Source: Chitinophagaceae bacterium
GTDB taxonomy: Bacteria; Bacteroidota; Bacteroidia; Chitinophagales; Chitinophagaceae
NCBI GenBank assembly: GCA_947375185.1
Contig: CANCEU010000008.1
Location: 1 to 64,000, forward strand
DNA length: 64,000 bases
Direction of reading: 5' to 3'
Position numbers and translations under genes: made by a program. The notes beneath the pieces were generated by a model. It ran no database searches. It saw only the letters and a list, made by a program, of their open reading frames with translations, and had not been told where the DNA came from. Shown piece by piece: positions 16,547-26,781 of this stretch. Within the stretch, counting starts at the first letter, position 1, and every line of letters starts with the position of its first letter.

Positions 16547-16879
16547 TTATACTGCAGCTTGCTCAATTATTTCATCCATCATAATACCATAATGACTCTC
16601 ATCATAGATACATACTCCATTCTTAATTAAAATCACTTGCGGTGATTCGTGGTGTACCTTAAATGCTTCGGCAACTGCTGTAGATATAGGTCTAAAACTC
16701 AATAAATCTAAATAATAAAAGTCAATCGTTTCAGGTGCTTCTGCTCTTTCAAATCTGGAAAATGCCATTTTTGAAATGCTACAAGTAGTACTATGTTTGA
16801 ATATAACTTGAGGCTTTGCGAATGATGCCTTTAGTATTAATTCTATTTGATTTTCGGAATTTAGTGTTAACCAGTTCAT
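16547..16879 (-). CDS. ytxJ: YtxJ (BrxC) monothiol bacilliredoxin-like protein
   Basis: 110 aa with a thioredoxin-like fold. The motif KHSTTCSISKMA (cysteine near residue 34) is the YtxJ active site, with a single cysteine instead of CxxC. HESPQVILIKNG carries the cis-proline. YtxJ acts with bacillithiol, removing it from protein thiols or serving as a general redox carrier. Its presence suggests that the organism makes bacillithiol, which is known in parts of the Bacteroidota, but no biosynthesis gene lies in this window. A TAAATTTG promoter-like element lies about 16 bases upstream on the minus strand (16895-16902). Confidence 0.88.
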   Translation of the reverse strand: MNWLTLNSENQIELILKASFAKPQVIFKHSTTCSISKMAFSRFERAEAPETIDFYYLDLLSFRPISTAVAEAFKVHHESPQVILIKNGVCIYDESHYGIMMDEIIEQAAV

Positions 16880-16984
16880 ATATTCATTTATAGGCCAAAT
16901 TTAGGTAATTTAAATCGTTCGGAAATACGAAAAACACACATTATAGTTGCCAAATAATGGTTAACTTCGGAAATAATTTTTTTT

Positions 16985-17752
16985 ATGCCATTAAGCCTAT
17001 CCAAACCAATTTGTTTCATTGATTTAGAAACAACAGGTACCAATGTAAATACCGATCGTATTGTTGAAATTGCCATAGTTAAAATAGGTTTAGATGGAAC
17101 TAAGCAGGTAAAAAGAAGATTAGTTAATCCTGAAATGTCCATTCCCAAAGATAGTTCAGATGTACACGGTATAACTGATGACATGGTAAAAGATGCACCT
17201 ACCTTTAAAGCAATGGCAAATGAAATGAAACAGTTCATGGAAGGTGCTGATATTGGAGGATTTAATAGTAATCGTTTTGATGTACCTATGCTGAACGAAG
17301 AATTTTTACGTGCAGGTATCAATGTTGAAATGGAAGATCGTAAATTATTAGATGTGCAAAAGGTATTCCATAAAATGGAACCTAGAACTTTATCAGCTGC
17401 TTATCAATTTTACTGCAAAAAGGTGTTACAGGATGCACATACTGCCGAAGCAGATGCGACAGCCACTTGGGAAATTTTAGAAGCCCAAATTGATAAATAT
17501 CCGGAAATTGGAAATACCGTCGAATCCATTGTTAAATTTACTGGCGAGGACGAAATTATCGATTTCGCACGCAGACTTAGTTATGAAAATGGCATACCCG
17601 TATTCAATTTTGGTAAACACAAAGGCAAATCGGTTGTACAAGTTTTGAAAGATGAACCTCAATATTATGATTGGATGATGAAAGGTGATTTTGCATTACA
17701 TACAAAACAAAAGCTAACCGAAATATTAAATAAGTCAATATTAAATAAATAA
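16985..17752 (+). CDS. DEDDh 3'-5' exonuclease (DnaQ/ExoX-like)
   Basis: 255 aa. The exonuclease motifs are complete: ExoI FIDLETTG (about residues 11-18), ExoII GFNSNRFDVPML (about 92-103) and ExoIII HTAEADATATWE with the catalytic histidine (about 151-162). The C-terminal 60 residues (FNFGKHKGKSVVQVL ... YYDWMMKGDF) match the ExoX_C-type module seen after such nucleases. It may be a DNA polymerase III proofreading subunit or a free repair nuclease; the extra module favours the latter. A TAACTTCG promoter-like element lies 15 bases before the ATG. Confidence 0.88.
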   Translation: MPLSLSKPICFIDLETTGTNVNTDRIVEIAIVKIGLDGTKQVKRRLVNPEMSIPKDSSDVHGITDDMVKDAPTFKAMANEMKQFMEGADIGGFNSNRFDVPMLNEEFLRAGINVEMEDRKLLDVQKVFHKMEPRTLSAAYQFYCKKVLQDAHTAEADATATWEILEAQIDKYPEIGNTVESIVKFTGEDEIIDFARRLSYENGIPVFNFGKHKGKSVVQVLKDEPQYYDWMMKGDFALHTKQKLTEILNKSILNK

Positions 17753-17816
17753 TATATATAATATTTATTATAAAATTTTGTAATTTTAAGTAATTGTTCC
17801 CCCACAAAATACACTA

Positions 17817-18563
17817 GTGAAAAAAATTGTTTTAATACCTACCTATAATGAGAAAGAAAATATCTCATCAATCATAAATACTGTTTTATCATTTAAATCT
17901 AATTATCACATTTTAGTTATTGATGATGGTTCACCTGATGGTACTGCTGATATAGTAAGGTCTATCATTTCGGAACATCCTGACCGTGTATTTATTGAAT
18001 GTAGAGCTGGTAAATTAGGTTTAGGAACGGCATATATTCATGGGTTTAAATGGGCTTTAAAAAACAATTTTGATTACATTATTGAAATGGATGCCGACTT
18101 TTCACATGATCCAAAAGATCTTGATAGATTATGTGCTGCATGTGATGAAGGTGCAGATGTTGCTGTTGGTAGCAGATATGTAAAGGGTGGTACTACCGAA
18201 AATTGGCCATTAGACAGAAAAATATATTCACAAGGAGGTTCGGCATATACTAGAATAATCACTGGAATGCCAGTGAAGGACCCAACAGCTGGATTTGTTT
18301 GTTATAAAAATAAGGTGTTGTCTTCGATGAATTTAGATAATATAAAATTTATTGGTTATGCTTTTCAAATTGAAATGAAATTTGCATCATGGAGATTAGG
18401 TTTTAAAATAAAAGAAGTGCCAATCAAATTTATAGATCGCAAAATAGGGGTAAGTAAAATGTCAAAAGGCATTATTAAAGAAGCTATTTTGGGCGTACTA
18501 AATATGCAATGGTTATATATTACCGGTAAATTTATAAAGCTTATCAAAAAAGTGGATGCTTAG
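17817..18563 (+). CDS. Polyprenol monophosphomannose synthase (GT2, Dpm1-like)
   Basis: 248 aa, starting at a GTG. The GT-A signatures are VLIPTYNEKENI, IDDGSPDGTADI and EMDADFSHDP, the last holding the metal-binding D-x-D. GLGTAYIHGFKWAL and DPTAGFVCY are Dpm1 family features. The enzyme transfers mannose (or another hexose) from a GDP sugar to a lipid carrier at the inner membrane. It lacks the C-terminal transmembrane domain of some homologues, so it is a soluble, membrane-associated type. No ATG lies at the right place; the GTG is followed directly by KKIVLIP, the family start. Confidence 0.9.
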   Translation: MKKIVLIPTYNEKENISSIINTVLSFKSNYHILVIDDGSPDGTADIVRSIISEHPDRVFIECRAGKLGLGTAYIHGFKWALKNNFDYIIEMDADFSHDPKDLDRLCAACDEGADVAVGSRYVKGGTTENWPLDRKIYSQGGSAYTRIITGMPVKDPTAGFVCYKNKVLSSMNLDNIKFIGYAFQIEMKFASWRLGFKIKEVPIKFIDRKIGVSKMSKGIIKEAILGVLNMQWLYITGKFIKLIKKVDA

Positions 18564-18607
18564 TAGCTTCCGCTATAGGATTTAATTAAATACGCCGCCT
18601 TTACTTT

Positions 18608-21058
18608 TTAAAATTCCCAAATAAATCCAAATGTTGGTGTTATGAATATTTGATTGTTGTCAAATAATTTAACAATTGCATTTGATCCATCTTTTTTCAA
18701 AGCAGCACCATCTGTAGTTTTAAAAGTTCCATCAGAATTTGCCGAGAAAACATAAAATGGAGGTGCTACTGATTTTGCTCCATACCAATTCGTTACATCT
18801 AAGAAAAAGTCAAGCGTTGTCTTTTTGTAATTGTACTTTTTGTCAACTCTTAAATCACTTGAATGGAAAGGCTTATTTGTTAAACTATTAATTTTTGTAT
18901 AATCAAATACACCAAGGCCTAAAGTAGCGAAATTAATTTTACTTAGATTCATGTCATAAGGTGTGTATGGTGTACCACCTTGGTATCTAAATTTAATTCC
19001 AAGTTCCCAATTCTTTTTAAATTTATATCCTCCTGTAATACTTATTAGGTTAGTGTTTTGCCAAGCACTTGGAATATAATTGTTGTTGATATTAGTGTAT
19101 TCACTTTTGAAAAAACTATAAGAAATTATACCCGAAAATCTGTCTGTTAATTTTTGTTGAGCAAATAATTCAAACCCATAACTTTTTCCTAGTCCAGCAC
19201 TAATAACTGGTTCATTCCCTAAAATATTAAAATCAGCACCAAGATTACTTAAGCTAATGCCTTTATTTACACTAATCGCTACATTGTTATATTTTTTATA
19301 AAATAGTTCTCCAGTAAATCGAGTGGACTCAGATGGGATATATTCAATTCCCGTTACATAGTGTGTGCTTGATATATAGTCTGTTGATTTATTTACATAG
19401 TTATTATTTGCATCTCTAAAACCTAAAACGGTATTAGGCTCCATTTTATAATATTTTCCAATAGATGCGTTTAAATTAATTTTATCAGTTAATACATAGC
19501 TTACACTGAAACGAGGAGATATTCTTTTTGTAATTTGATTGCCATCACTAGTAAAATTATTGCCATCATTTCTAATACCTGCACTAATTCCTAATCTATT
19601 ATTAAATGCTCTTTTCCCCATTTGGAAAAATGCACCATATTTTTGATAATTCAAATTAGTTGAATAATTTAAAATTATAGGATTTCCTATTTGTGTAGTA
19701 CTATTTATAGATGTTAAAGTATTGTATCTTAATAATTGATTAGTGCTATTATCATAATTGATATTTTGGAGATTTACACCAGTAGTCCATTTAATGCCAA
19801 TGAAATTTTTAGTGATATCCCATCGTAGATTTTCTCCAGCTTCGTTGGAAACATAGTCTAATGTTTTTTCTCCTTTATCGGGACCTAAGTTATTTTGATA
19901 TCTTTCATTGATATTATTTAGGTGACTTTTACTTACACTTAAGTTCCAATAACCTTTATTGATTAATTTTTTTAAAGAGGCACCAATCGTATAGCTCCAT
20001 TGATTAATTGAGGGGCCAGCATTTAAAGCATAAATTTTTTCAGGAGTTGCATTTTTAGGAGCAGCAAATGAAAATTCATCAATTGCGCCAACACCCAAAA
20101 CGGTTAAAGTAGTTTTAGGATCTATCACATGTGTTACTTTAAATTGAAAATCCCAAAAGTTAGGTCTAATTGGAAGGTCAAGAGCCTTAAATAAAAATTG
20201 TAAATAACTACGACGTGCTGATAGTAAATAGGTGGTCTTTCCATTTTTAGATAAAGGGCCATCTAGTGTCGAAGCAATTTCAGTTGCACCTAATCTTATA
20301 TTTCCTTGTATTTTTTCACTATTACCCCTTTTTTGCTTGAATTCAAATACAGAGGACAATGCATTATCATATTTTGCATCAAATGCTGAGGTCGATAATT
20401 TAACCTCATCAATAAATGAAACATTTAAAATACCCTGAGGTCCCCCTGCACTACCTTGTGTGGTAAAGTGATTGATTACAGGGATTTCTATTCCATCTAA
20501 ATAAAATACATTTTCATTGGGTGCGCCTCCTCTAACAATGATATCGTTTCTAAATCCAAGTCCAGTACTTGCAGATCCGGTAACACCAGGTAATGATTGT
20601 ACTACTTTTGAAATGTCGAAATTGCTCCCCGGACTTGATTTGATTTCTTCGGCAGTTAATTTTTGTATGCTCAAAGGCGTTTCTAAAGTTGCCGCCCTAA
20701 CTGTTTTTTTAATATTTCCAACAGTTACTTCCTTTAAGGTAACAGCCTCCGGTTCTAATTCTGATGTTGTATAACTTATATTTCCTGATGTTACAATTAC
20801 ATTATATAAATGTAATGAAACGCTTCCTAAAGATTGTATTAGGATATGATATTGACCTGTTGGAATGCTTTTGAAACTATATTTCCCAATACTATCAGAT
20901 GTGGTGATATATTTAGTGTTAACTAATTGAATTTTGGCTCCAAAAACAGGTTTTTGAGTCCCTTTGTCAATGACTTCGCCAGCTAAATTTCCTACACTTT
21001 GTGCATTGACTAATAATGGGAAAAGTAATATTAAGCCGATTGTATAAAAAATCCTCAT
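18608..21058 (-). CDS. TonB-dependent outer-membrane receptor with CarboxypepD_reg-like domain
   Basis: About 816 aa from the ATG at 21058, which gives MRIFYTIGLILLF, a normal signal peptide ending in VNAQ. A CarboxypepD_reg-like fold (about residues 22-105, KPVFGAKIQLVNTKY) is followed by a plug domain (about 110-245, with NDIIVRGGAPNENVFYLDGI) and a long beta-barrel ending in an aromatic residue (FGFIWEF). No TonB box can be assigned with certainty. The substrate is unknown: there is no SusD partner beside it, which argues against a glycan pair and is compatible with siderophore, metal or peptide uptake. It is divergent from the S9 peptidase gene (75-bp gap). Confidence 0.9.
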   Translation of the reverse strand: MRIFYTIGLILLFPLLVNAQSVGNLAGEVIDKGTQKPVFGAKIQLVNTKYITTSDSIGKYSFKSIPTGQYHILIQSLGSVSLHLYNVIVTSGNISYTTSELEPEAVTLKEVTVGNIKKTVRAATLETPLSIQKLTAEEIKSSPGSNFDISKVVQSLPGVTGSASTGLGFRNDIIVRGGAPNENVFYLDGIEIPVINHFTTQGSAGGPQGILNVSFIDEVKLSTSAFDAKYDNALSSVFEFKQKRGNSEKIQGNIRLGATEIASTLDGPLSKNGKTTYLLSARRSYLQFLFKALDLPIRPNFWDFQFKVTHVIDPKTTLTVLGVGAIDEFSFAAPKNATPEKIYALNAGPSINQWSYTIGASLKKLINKGYWNLSVSKSHLNNINERYQNNLGPDKGEKTLDYVSNEAGENLRWDITKNFIGIKWTTGVNLQNINYDNSTNQLLRYNTLTSINSTTQIGNPIILNYSTNLNYQKYGAFFQMGKRAFNNRLGISAGIRNDGNNFTSDGNQITKRISPRFSVSYVLTDKINLNASIGKYYKMEPNTVLGFRDANNNYVNKSTDYISSTHYVTGIEYIPSESTRFTGELFYKKYNNVAISVNKGISLSNLGADFNILGNEPVISAGLGKSYGFELFAQQKLTDRFSGIISYSFFKSEYTNINNNYIPSAWQNTNLISITGGYKFKKNWELGIKFRYQGGTPYTPYDMNLSKINFATLGLGVFDYTKINSLTNKPFHSSDLRVDKKYNYKKTTLDFFLDVTNWYGAKSVAPPFYVFSANSDGTFKTTDGAALKKDGSNAIVKLFDNNQIFITPTFGFIWEF

Positions 21059-21133
21059 AAAAATAAACAATGTTATATATTCATAACAAAGTTAGCAACA
21101 AAAAGTTGTGTTTTTATTAAACTTAATTTTAAT

Positions 21134-23863
21134 ATGAAAAAATTATTTACAATTCTTGGTTTGACGCTTGTACTTATCACATTTGGTCAAAAAAAAGTGC
21201 TTGATCACACGGTTTATGATAGTTGGCAAAGTATCAAAGAAGTTGTTTATCAGCCTCAAGGAAAATTTATTAGTTATGTAGTATCTCCACAGGAAGGAGA
21301 TGCTGTGTTGATTATTAATGAACGTATTAATAATAAGGATATTAAAATTCCAAGAGGTGCTCAAGCCGTTTTCAGTGAAAATGGACAATTCTTAGTGGCG
21401 AAAATAAAGCCATTGTTTGCAGATACACGTAAAGCTAAAATGGATAAGAAAAAACCAGATGAAATGCCAAAAGATAGTTTGGTAATTGTGAATCTTGTAA
21501 CTGGTTTACTTGAAAAAATCGCTTCAGTGAAATCTTTTCAAATGCCTGAACATGCAAATAATCAGTTAGTGTATTTAAAGGACAAAAAAGGAGATATTAA
21601 TAAAGAAGGTGCCGAGCTTATTTGGAAGGATTTGTCTTCAAATAAAATCAAATCTTTCTTAAATATTGCACAATATCAAATTGATCCAAAAGGACAAAGC
21701 TTAGCAATGTATCAGGTAAAAAACAAAGTAAATGGTAGTAAAGTTTTATTAGCAAATTTAACAGATACAATTGTTAAGGCAATCAGCAATAATTTTAATA
21801 CTGCTAATGGATTAAGTTGGAATGAGCAAGGGGATAGATTAGCATATTTAGTTGAGCCAGATAGTACAGATAAAGCGTTACAAAAAAATTATGAACTAGC
21901 TGTTTATGAAAGTAAATTTGATTCTGCTAAAAGGGTTGTGAATCGAAGTCATAAGTCAATGCCAATGAATTATACCATTGGAGGGGATAAAAAAATTAAG
22001 TTTAGTAAATCAGGAACTAAAATTGAATTTGGAGTTCAACCCATTTTGCCAGTAAAGGATACCACATTACCTGAATTTGAAAGAGCTGGTTTAGATATTT
22101 GGAATTATAATGATCCAACTTTAATGTCAGTTCAGTTAAAAAATATGGATAATGATTTAAAGGCCACAGACCCAATTGTGTATAATACAACTAATGAATC
22201 TGTAGTTTATTTTGGTAAAATAAAAGATCGAAGCATCATTCATACTAGTGAAGGGGACGGTGAAATTAGTTTTGCAGTCCAAGATTCAAGTTATGAAATA
22301 CCATCTCAGTGGCAAGGATATAGTCTTAAAGATATCTTTCAAATTAATACTTCAAATGGAACAAGGTCGTTGGTTCAAAAAGCATGGAAAGGCAGATTAA
22401 TTTCAAGTGCATACGATGGTAGTCGACTATTGTATTATGATGAAGCTAAAAAGAAATACTTTGTATATAACAGTAAATCTAAGAAAACTGTAATTATAGC
22501 GAAAGATATTAAATACAATTTGTTTGATGAGGAAAATGATGTTCCCGATGATCCTAGTGCTTATGGTATTGTAAAATGGATGAATGATAACGAAACTATT
22601 TTACTATATGATCGATATGATCTATGGAAGGTTGATGCTAATGGAGTAAGACCTTCCATAGCATTAACGAATGGTAGAAACACAAAGACAAGTTATCGTT
22701 TTGTTGAAACAGATGAGGATCGTAAAACGATTCAAGTCAATGATACAATATTATTAAAAGGGTTCAATGAAAAGGATAAGTCAGAGTCCATTGCGATGTT
22801 AACAATAGGGAACAATTTATTGACGGTTATTAATAAAATTCCAATGCACTTGACAAGTGTTGAAAAAGCCAAAAATTCAAATGATTTTGTTGTAATGCAA
22901 GAGGATGAAAAAAATGCACCTGCATTATACGGGTATCAATTAGCTGTTAATCAACAAACACCCAAGCAATTTACTAGCATCAATGAACAACAAAAACAAT
23001 ACAATTGGTTGAGTACTGAATTGGTTTCATGGAAAGCGTATACTGGGAAAACTGCCGAAGGTATCTTGTATTATCCAGAGGATTTTGATCCTAAAAAGAA
23101 ATATCCAATGATTGTTTATTTTTATGAAAGAAATAATCAAACATTACACAATTATTTAGCACCTGCTCCAACTCCATCAAGATTAAATATTCCATTTTTT
23201 GCTAGCCGTGGTTATATTGTTTTTGTCCCTGATATTTGGTATCAAAAAGGATATCCTGGTCAAGGAGCTTATGACTATATCTTAAGTGGTACTAGAGCCA
23301 TGATTCAAAAAGGGTTTATTGATAGTACTAAAGTTGGGTTGCAAGGACAAAGTTGGGGAGGTTATCAAATTGCCTATCTAATTACTAAAACAAATTTATA
23401 TGCTGCAGCTTGGGCAGGAGCTCCAGTGGTTAATATGACTAGTGCTTATGGTGGAATTAGATGGGGCCCAGGAGTTGTTAGACAATTTCAATATGAAAAA
23501 CAACAAAGTCGTATTGGTGCAAGTTTGTGGGAGCGTCCAGATTTATACATCAAAAACTCTCCATTATTTTCCTTGCCAAAAGTAACTACGCCGCTTGTAA
23601 TAATGAATAATGATGCAGATGATGCGGTGCCTTGGTATCAAGGAATTGAATATTTTACTGCAATGCGAAGATTGAATAAAAAGATATGGTTACTTGTATA
23701 TAATAATGAAGCACATAATTTAGTTGAGCGAAAAAATAGAAAAGATATTCAAATAAGAGAGCAACAATTTTTTGATTACTATTTAAAAGGTGATACAATG
23801 CCTACTTGGATGAGTAAAGGTGTTCCAGCAATCATGAAAGGTCGTGATTGGGGTTTGCAATAA
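21134..23863 (+). CDS. S9-family (prolyl oligopeptidase-like) serine peptidase
   Basis: 909 aa with a short signal-like N-terminus (KKLFTILGLTLVLITFG). The first two thirds form a propeller-like domain of poorly conserved strands. The C-terminal alpha/beta-hydrolase domain has the nucleophile motif GQSWGGYQ, the aspartate in NNDADDAVPW and the histidine in NEAHNL, in the family order. The enzyme probably trims peptides in the periplasm or outside the cell. Its divergent neighbour is a TonB receptor, so uptake of peptide products is possible but not shown. It is followed by a strong two-way terminator. Confidence 0.9.
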   Translation: MKKLFTILGLTLVLITFGQKKVLDHTVYDSWQSIKEVVYQPQGKFISYVVSPQEGDAVLIINERINNKDIKIPRGAQAVFSENGQFLVAKIKPLFADTRKAKMDKKKPDEMPKDSLVIVNLVTGLLEKIASVKSFQMPEHANNQLVYLKDKKGDINKEGAELIWKDLSSNKIKSFLNIAQYQIDPKGQSLAMYQVKNKVNGSKVLLANLTDTIVKAISNNFNTANGLSWNEQGDRLAYLVEPDSTDKALQKNYELAVYESKFDSAKRVVNRSHKSMPMNYTIGGDKKIKFSKSGTKIEFGVQPILPVKDTTLPEFERAGLDIWNYNDPTLMSVQLKNMDNDLKATDPIVYNTTNESVVYFGKIKDRSIIHTSEGDGEISFAVQDSSYEIPSQWQGYSLKDIFQINTSNGTRSLVQKAWKGRLISSAYDGSRLLYYDEAKKKYFVYNSKSKKTVIIAKDIKYNLFDEENDVPDDPSAYGIVKWMNDNETILLYDRYDLWKVDANGVRPSIALTNGRNTKTSYRFVETDEDRKTIQVNDTILLKGFNEKDKSESIAMLTIGNNLLTVINKIPMHLTSVEKAKNSNDFVVMQEDEKNAPALYGYQLAVNQQTPKQFTSINEQQKQYNWLSTELVSWKAYTGKTAEGILYYPEDFDPKKKYPMIVYFYERNNQTLHNYLAPAPTPSRLNIPFFASRGYIVFVPDIWYQKGYPGQGAYDYILSGTRAMIQKGFIDSTKVGLQGQSWGGYQIAYLITKTNLYAAAWAGAPVVNMTSAYGGIRWGPGVVRQFQYEKQQSRIGASLWERPDLYIKNSPLFSLPKVTTPLVIMNNDADDAVPWYQGIEYFTAMRRLNKKIWLLVYNNEAHNLVERKNRKDIQIREQQFFDYYLKGDTMPTWMSKGVPAIMKGRDWGLQ

Positions 23864-23906
23864 TTCTATTTACTTTATTTATCCTGTTTTAAACTTGGAT
23901 AAAATT

Positions 23907-23936
23907 AAAAAGCCCTTGAAGTTTCAAGGGCTTTTT
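23907..23936. terminator. Bidirectional terminator between S9 peptidase and E2 genes
   Basis: AAAAAGCCCTTGAA and TTCAAGGGCTTTTT are perfect complements across a two-base centre, giving a GC-core stem with A and T tails on both sides. It serves two converging genes. Confidence 0.85.
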
Positions 23937-23962
23937 AATAAGCAAATTATAATGAGTTGTAA

Positions 23963-25429
23963 TTAAACATATTGAAACCATTGCCTATTTGGATCCCAGT
24001 TTTCGAATGCTTTTACAACGGCTGCTAAAAATTGTGTACCGATTGCACCATCAACAATTCTGTGGTCGTAGCTCATTGACAAGTACATCATATGTCTAAC
24101 GGTAATTGCATCACCTTGTGGTGTTTCAACTACTACTGCGCGTTTTTTAATTGCGCCTAAAGCAAGTATGGCAACTTGTGGTTGATTGATAATAGGAGTG
24201 CCCATTAAACTGCCAAAAGTACCAACATTAGTTACGGTGAAAGTCCCCCCTTGTGTATCAGCAGGTCTTAATTGATTATTTCTTGCAGCATTAGCAAGAT
24301 CATTAACTGCCTTACTTAAACCTACAATGCTTAACTGATTTGCTCCTTTAATAACAGGTACTATTAAGTTTCCAGTTGGTAAGGCAGTTGCCATTCCAAT
24401 ATTTATATCTTTCTTGTAAACAATTTGATCATTTTGTAAACTACTATTTACTAAAGGGAATTTTTCTAAAGCTGCTGCAATACATTCCAAAAACATTGGA
24501 GTGTATGTTAATTTAGTACCTTCTCTTTTTTCAAAAAGTTGCTTTACCTTATCTCTCCATACAAACATATTGGTAACATCGGCCTCCACAAATGAAGTGA
24601 CATGTGGACTTGTTTGAACACTGTCAACCATGTGTTTCGCAATCAACTTGCGCATTCTGTCCATTTCTACAATTTCAGTATTGCCAGTAAGGATTACATC
24701 AGCAGGATTCGCAATTTTAGTTGCACTATTTTGAGCAATGAAGTTAGCATGATCGTTTAATAATTCATCTAATGGCTTGCTAGGTGTCGCTGTTTGGGTT
24801 GGTACAACAGGAATGCTTTGAGTGGTAGTGTTATTACTATTTATAGGAGCATTAGTAACTATTGAAACTAAGGTGCCTGCTTTTTTAGCACTGATATAAT
24901 ATAAAATATCTTTTTTGGAAATTCGTCCCTGACTTCCTGTTCCATTAATGTTTTGAAGTTCATTTAAGCTTATCCCTTCACTTTGTGCAATATTTAAAAC
25001 CAAAGGAGAATAAAACCTTGGATCATTCGAATTTGGTTCACTCTTAAAAGAAGAGTTTGTATTTGAATCTATTGAATTAGATGGGGTAGGTGTGTAAGGA
25101 ACTTCTTCCACTATTTTCACAGTGGGTTGTTCTGCAATTGCATTTGGAACAACAACCGGTGTTGTAATGATTGTTGAAACATTTGCGCCAGTCGATTCAA
25201 CTCGTGCAATGACAGCGCCAATTGGCACCACGGCGTTTACTTCGAATAAAATTTCTTTAATTATTCCACCAACGGTAGAAGGTACTTCACTATCAACTTT
25301 ATCTGTAGCTATATCCAATAGTGTTTCATCAAGATTAATAGTATCACCTACTTGCTTGTACCATTTTAAAATGGTTGCTTCCATTATACTTTCACCCAAT
25401 TTAGGCATCACCAAATCAACAAGAGGCAT
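23963..25429 (-). CDS. 2-oxo-acid dehydrogenase E2 (dihydrolipoamide acyltransferase)
   Basis: 488 aa. One lipoyl domain (about residues 1-77) carries the lipoylated lysine in the ATDKVDSEVPS turn. A proline, threonine and asparagine-rich linker leads to the E1/E3-binding domain (about 137-175, with GTGSQGRISKKDI). The catalytic domain (about 245-488) ends with the active-site motif SYDHRIVDG. The ATDKVDSE type is more common in branched-chain and 2-oxoglutarate E2 enzymes than in pyruvate E2, so the substrate is open. No E1 or E3 gene is adjacent; pdhA is about 15 kb away. A TATTTTTG promoter-like element on the minus strand at 25446-25453 suggests its own promoter. Confidence 0.9.
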   Translation of the reverse strand: MPLVDLVMPKLGESIMEATILKWYKQVGDTINLDETLLDIATDKVDSEVPSTVGGIIKEILFEVNAVVPIGAVIARVESTGANVSTIITTPVVVPNAIAEQPTVKIVEEVPYTPTPSNSIDSNTNSSFKSEPNSNDPRFYSPLVLNIAQSEGISLNELQNINGTGSQGRISKKDILYYISAKKAGTLVSIVTNAPINSNNTTTQSIPVVPTQTATPSKPLDELLNDHANFIAQNSATKIANPADVILTGNTEIVEMDRMRKLIAKHMVDSVQTSPHVTSFVEADVTNMFVWRDKVKQLFEKREGTKLTYTPMFLECIAAALEKFPLVNSSLQNDQIVYKKDINIGMATALPTGNLIVPVIKGANQLSIVGLSKAVNDLANAARNNQLRPADTQGGTFTVTNVGTFGSLMGTPIINQPQVAILALGAIKKRAVVVETPQGDAITVRHMMYLSMSYDHRIVDGAIGTQFLAAVVKAFENWDPNRQWFQYV

Positions 25430-25456
25430 ATGGGGTAATTTTAAGCAAAAATAAGA

Positions 25457-26713
25457 CTAAATCTTATTGATTATTAACAACCTAAGTAAATTTATGGCTT
25501 GATTAGCAGTAACTTCTATATTACGCAAACGATCAAACCTTAAATAAAACACTTTTGAAACTACTTTTTCCTTGTTTGCGACTCCAATCCAAACCATTCC
25601 AAGCGGTTTTTCGTCAGTTTGACCAGATGGTCCCATAATTCCACTCACTGAAACGGCAAAATCGGCGTTCATTTTCTCTCTAACAGCCTTAGCCATTTGT
25701 TCCACTGCTTCCTGACTAACTGCACCAACTGTCTGCAATATATGCTCAGGTACATCTAAAAACTCGGTTTTTATGCGATTATCGTAGCTAATGATACCGC
25801 CAGTGTAGAATTGTGATGATCCAGCGTGTTTAGATAGTAAATGACCAATATAACCACCAGTACAACTTTCGGCTGTGGCAACGGTTTGGTTATTTGCTTT
25901 TAGTAACTTTCCAACCACAACTTCCATGTTTTCATCCAAATCAGTAACCAAATGTTCCTCAACTGCTAATTTAAGTTGAGCAAAATGTGTTTCTATGCTG
26001 ATTTTCAATTCATTCTCACTTAATCCCGATGCGGTAAGTCTTAATCTAACCATCCCGAAATTGGGTAAATAGGCTAATTTTATATGCTCAGGTAGATTAT
26101 TTTCAAAATCAGCTATTAACTCTGCTAAAAAAGACTCTCCAATACCTGCAGTTAATAATGTACGATGAATAATTGGAGTAGTTGTAAAATTATTTACAAT
26201 GGTTGGTATCACATGATTATCCGTTAAATGTCTCATTTCATGTGGCACTCCAGGTAAAGAAAAGTAAAAAACGCCATCTTTCTTAAAAAGCATTCCAGGT
26301 GCTGTTCCTGTTTCATTAAATAGTACTTCGCAAACATCAGGCACTTCGGCTTGTTTACGATTTCGTTCAATCATTGGTCGTTTGTACTTATTTACGAAAA
26401 TATCAGTAATGTGGTCTAAGGTAGGTTGATGAATGACCATTTTGCCTCCAAAGAAATCATTTAATAAAGGTTTTGTGATATCATCCGCTGTTGGTCCTAA
26501 ACCACCTGTTAAAATAACAATATTGCTGGTATTTGCTGCTACTTTAAGTGCATCAATTATGTCAATTTTTGAGTCGCCTACTGCAATTCTATTTTTGACT
26601 GAAATTCCAATTGAGTTTAATGATTGAGCAATATAAGCGCTATTGGTATCGATCACTTGACCTATTAAAAGCTCATCACCAATAGTGATAATTGTAGCTT
26701 GTATTGACTTCAT
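25457..26713 (-). CDS. cinA: CinA: nicotinamide-nucleotide amidohydrolase / MoCF-domain protein
   Basis: 418 aa. The N-terminal MoCF-biosynthesis-like domain (about residues 4-170) has IGDELLIGQVIDTNS and LTGGLGPTADD. The C-terminal amidohydrolase (PncC) domain (about 260-415) has ATAESCTGGYIG and the SGIMGPSG loop. The enzyme recycles NMN to nicotinate mononucleotide, and the N-terminal domain has ADP-ribose pyrophosphatase activity in some species. The full length is normal. It lies on the same strand as the E2 gene (27-base gap) and the thioesterase gene (68-base gap). Confidence 0.93.
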   Translation of the reverse strand: MKSIQATIITIGDELLIGQVIDTNSAYIAQSLNSIGISVKNRIAVGDSKIDIIDALKVAANTSNIVILTGGLGPTADDITKPLLNDFFGGKMVIHQPTLDHITDIFVNKYKRPMIERNRKQAEVPDVCEVLFNETGTAPGMLFKKDGVFYFSLPGVPHEMRHLTDNHVIPTIVNNFTTTPIIHRTLLTAGIGESFLAELIADFENNLPEHIKLAYLPNFGMVRLRLTASGLSENELKISIETHFAQLKLAVEEHLVTDLDENMEVVVGKLLKANNQTVATAESCTGGYIGHLLSKHAGSSQFYTGGIISYDNRIKTEFLDVPEHILQTVGAVSQEAVEQMAKAVREKMNADFAVSVSGIMGPSGQTDEKPLGMVWIGVANKEKVVSKVFYLRFDRLRNIEVTANQAINLLRLLIINKI

Positions 26714-26781
26714 TAAATGATAAATTAATTAGGTTGCAAATTAAACCAAAAAATCCCATAAAAGGTTGGTTTAATGGCTAT

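Noticed and set aside
16888-17322. 144-aa open frame on the minus strand
   Set aside because: It is antisense to the conserved exonuclease gene, which has all DEDDh motifs in its own frame.
25122-25454. 110-aa open frame on the plus strand
   Set aside because: It is antisense to the lipoyl domain of the E2 gene.
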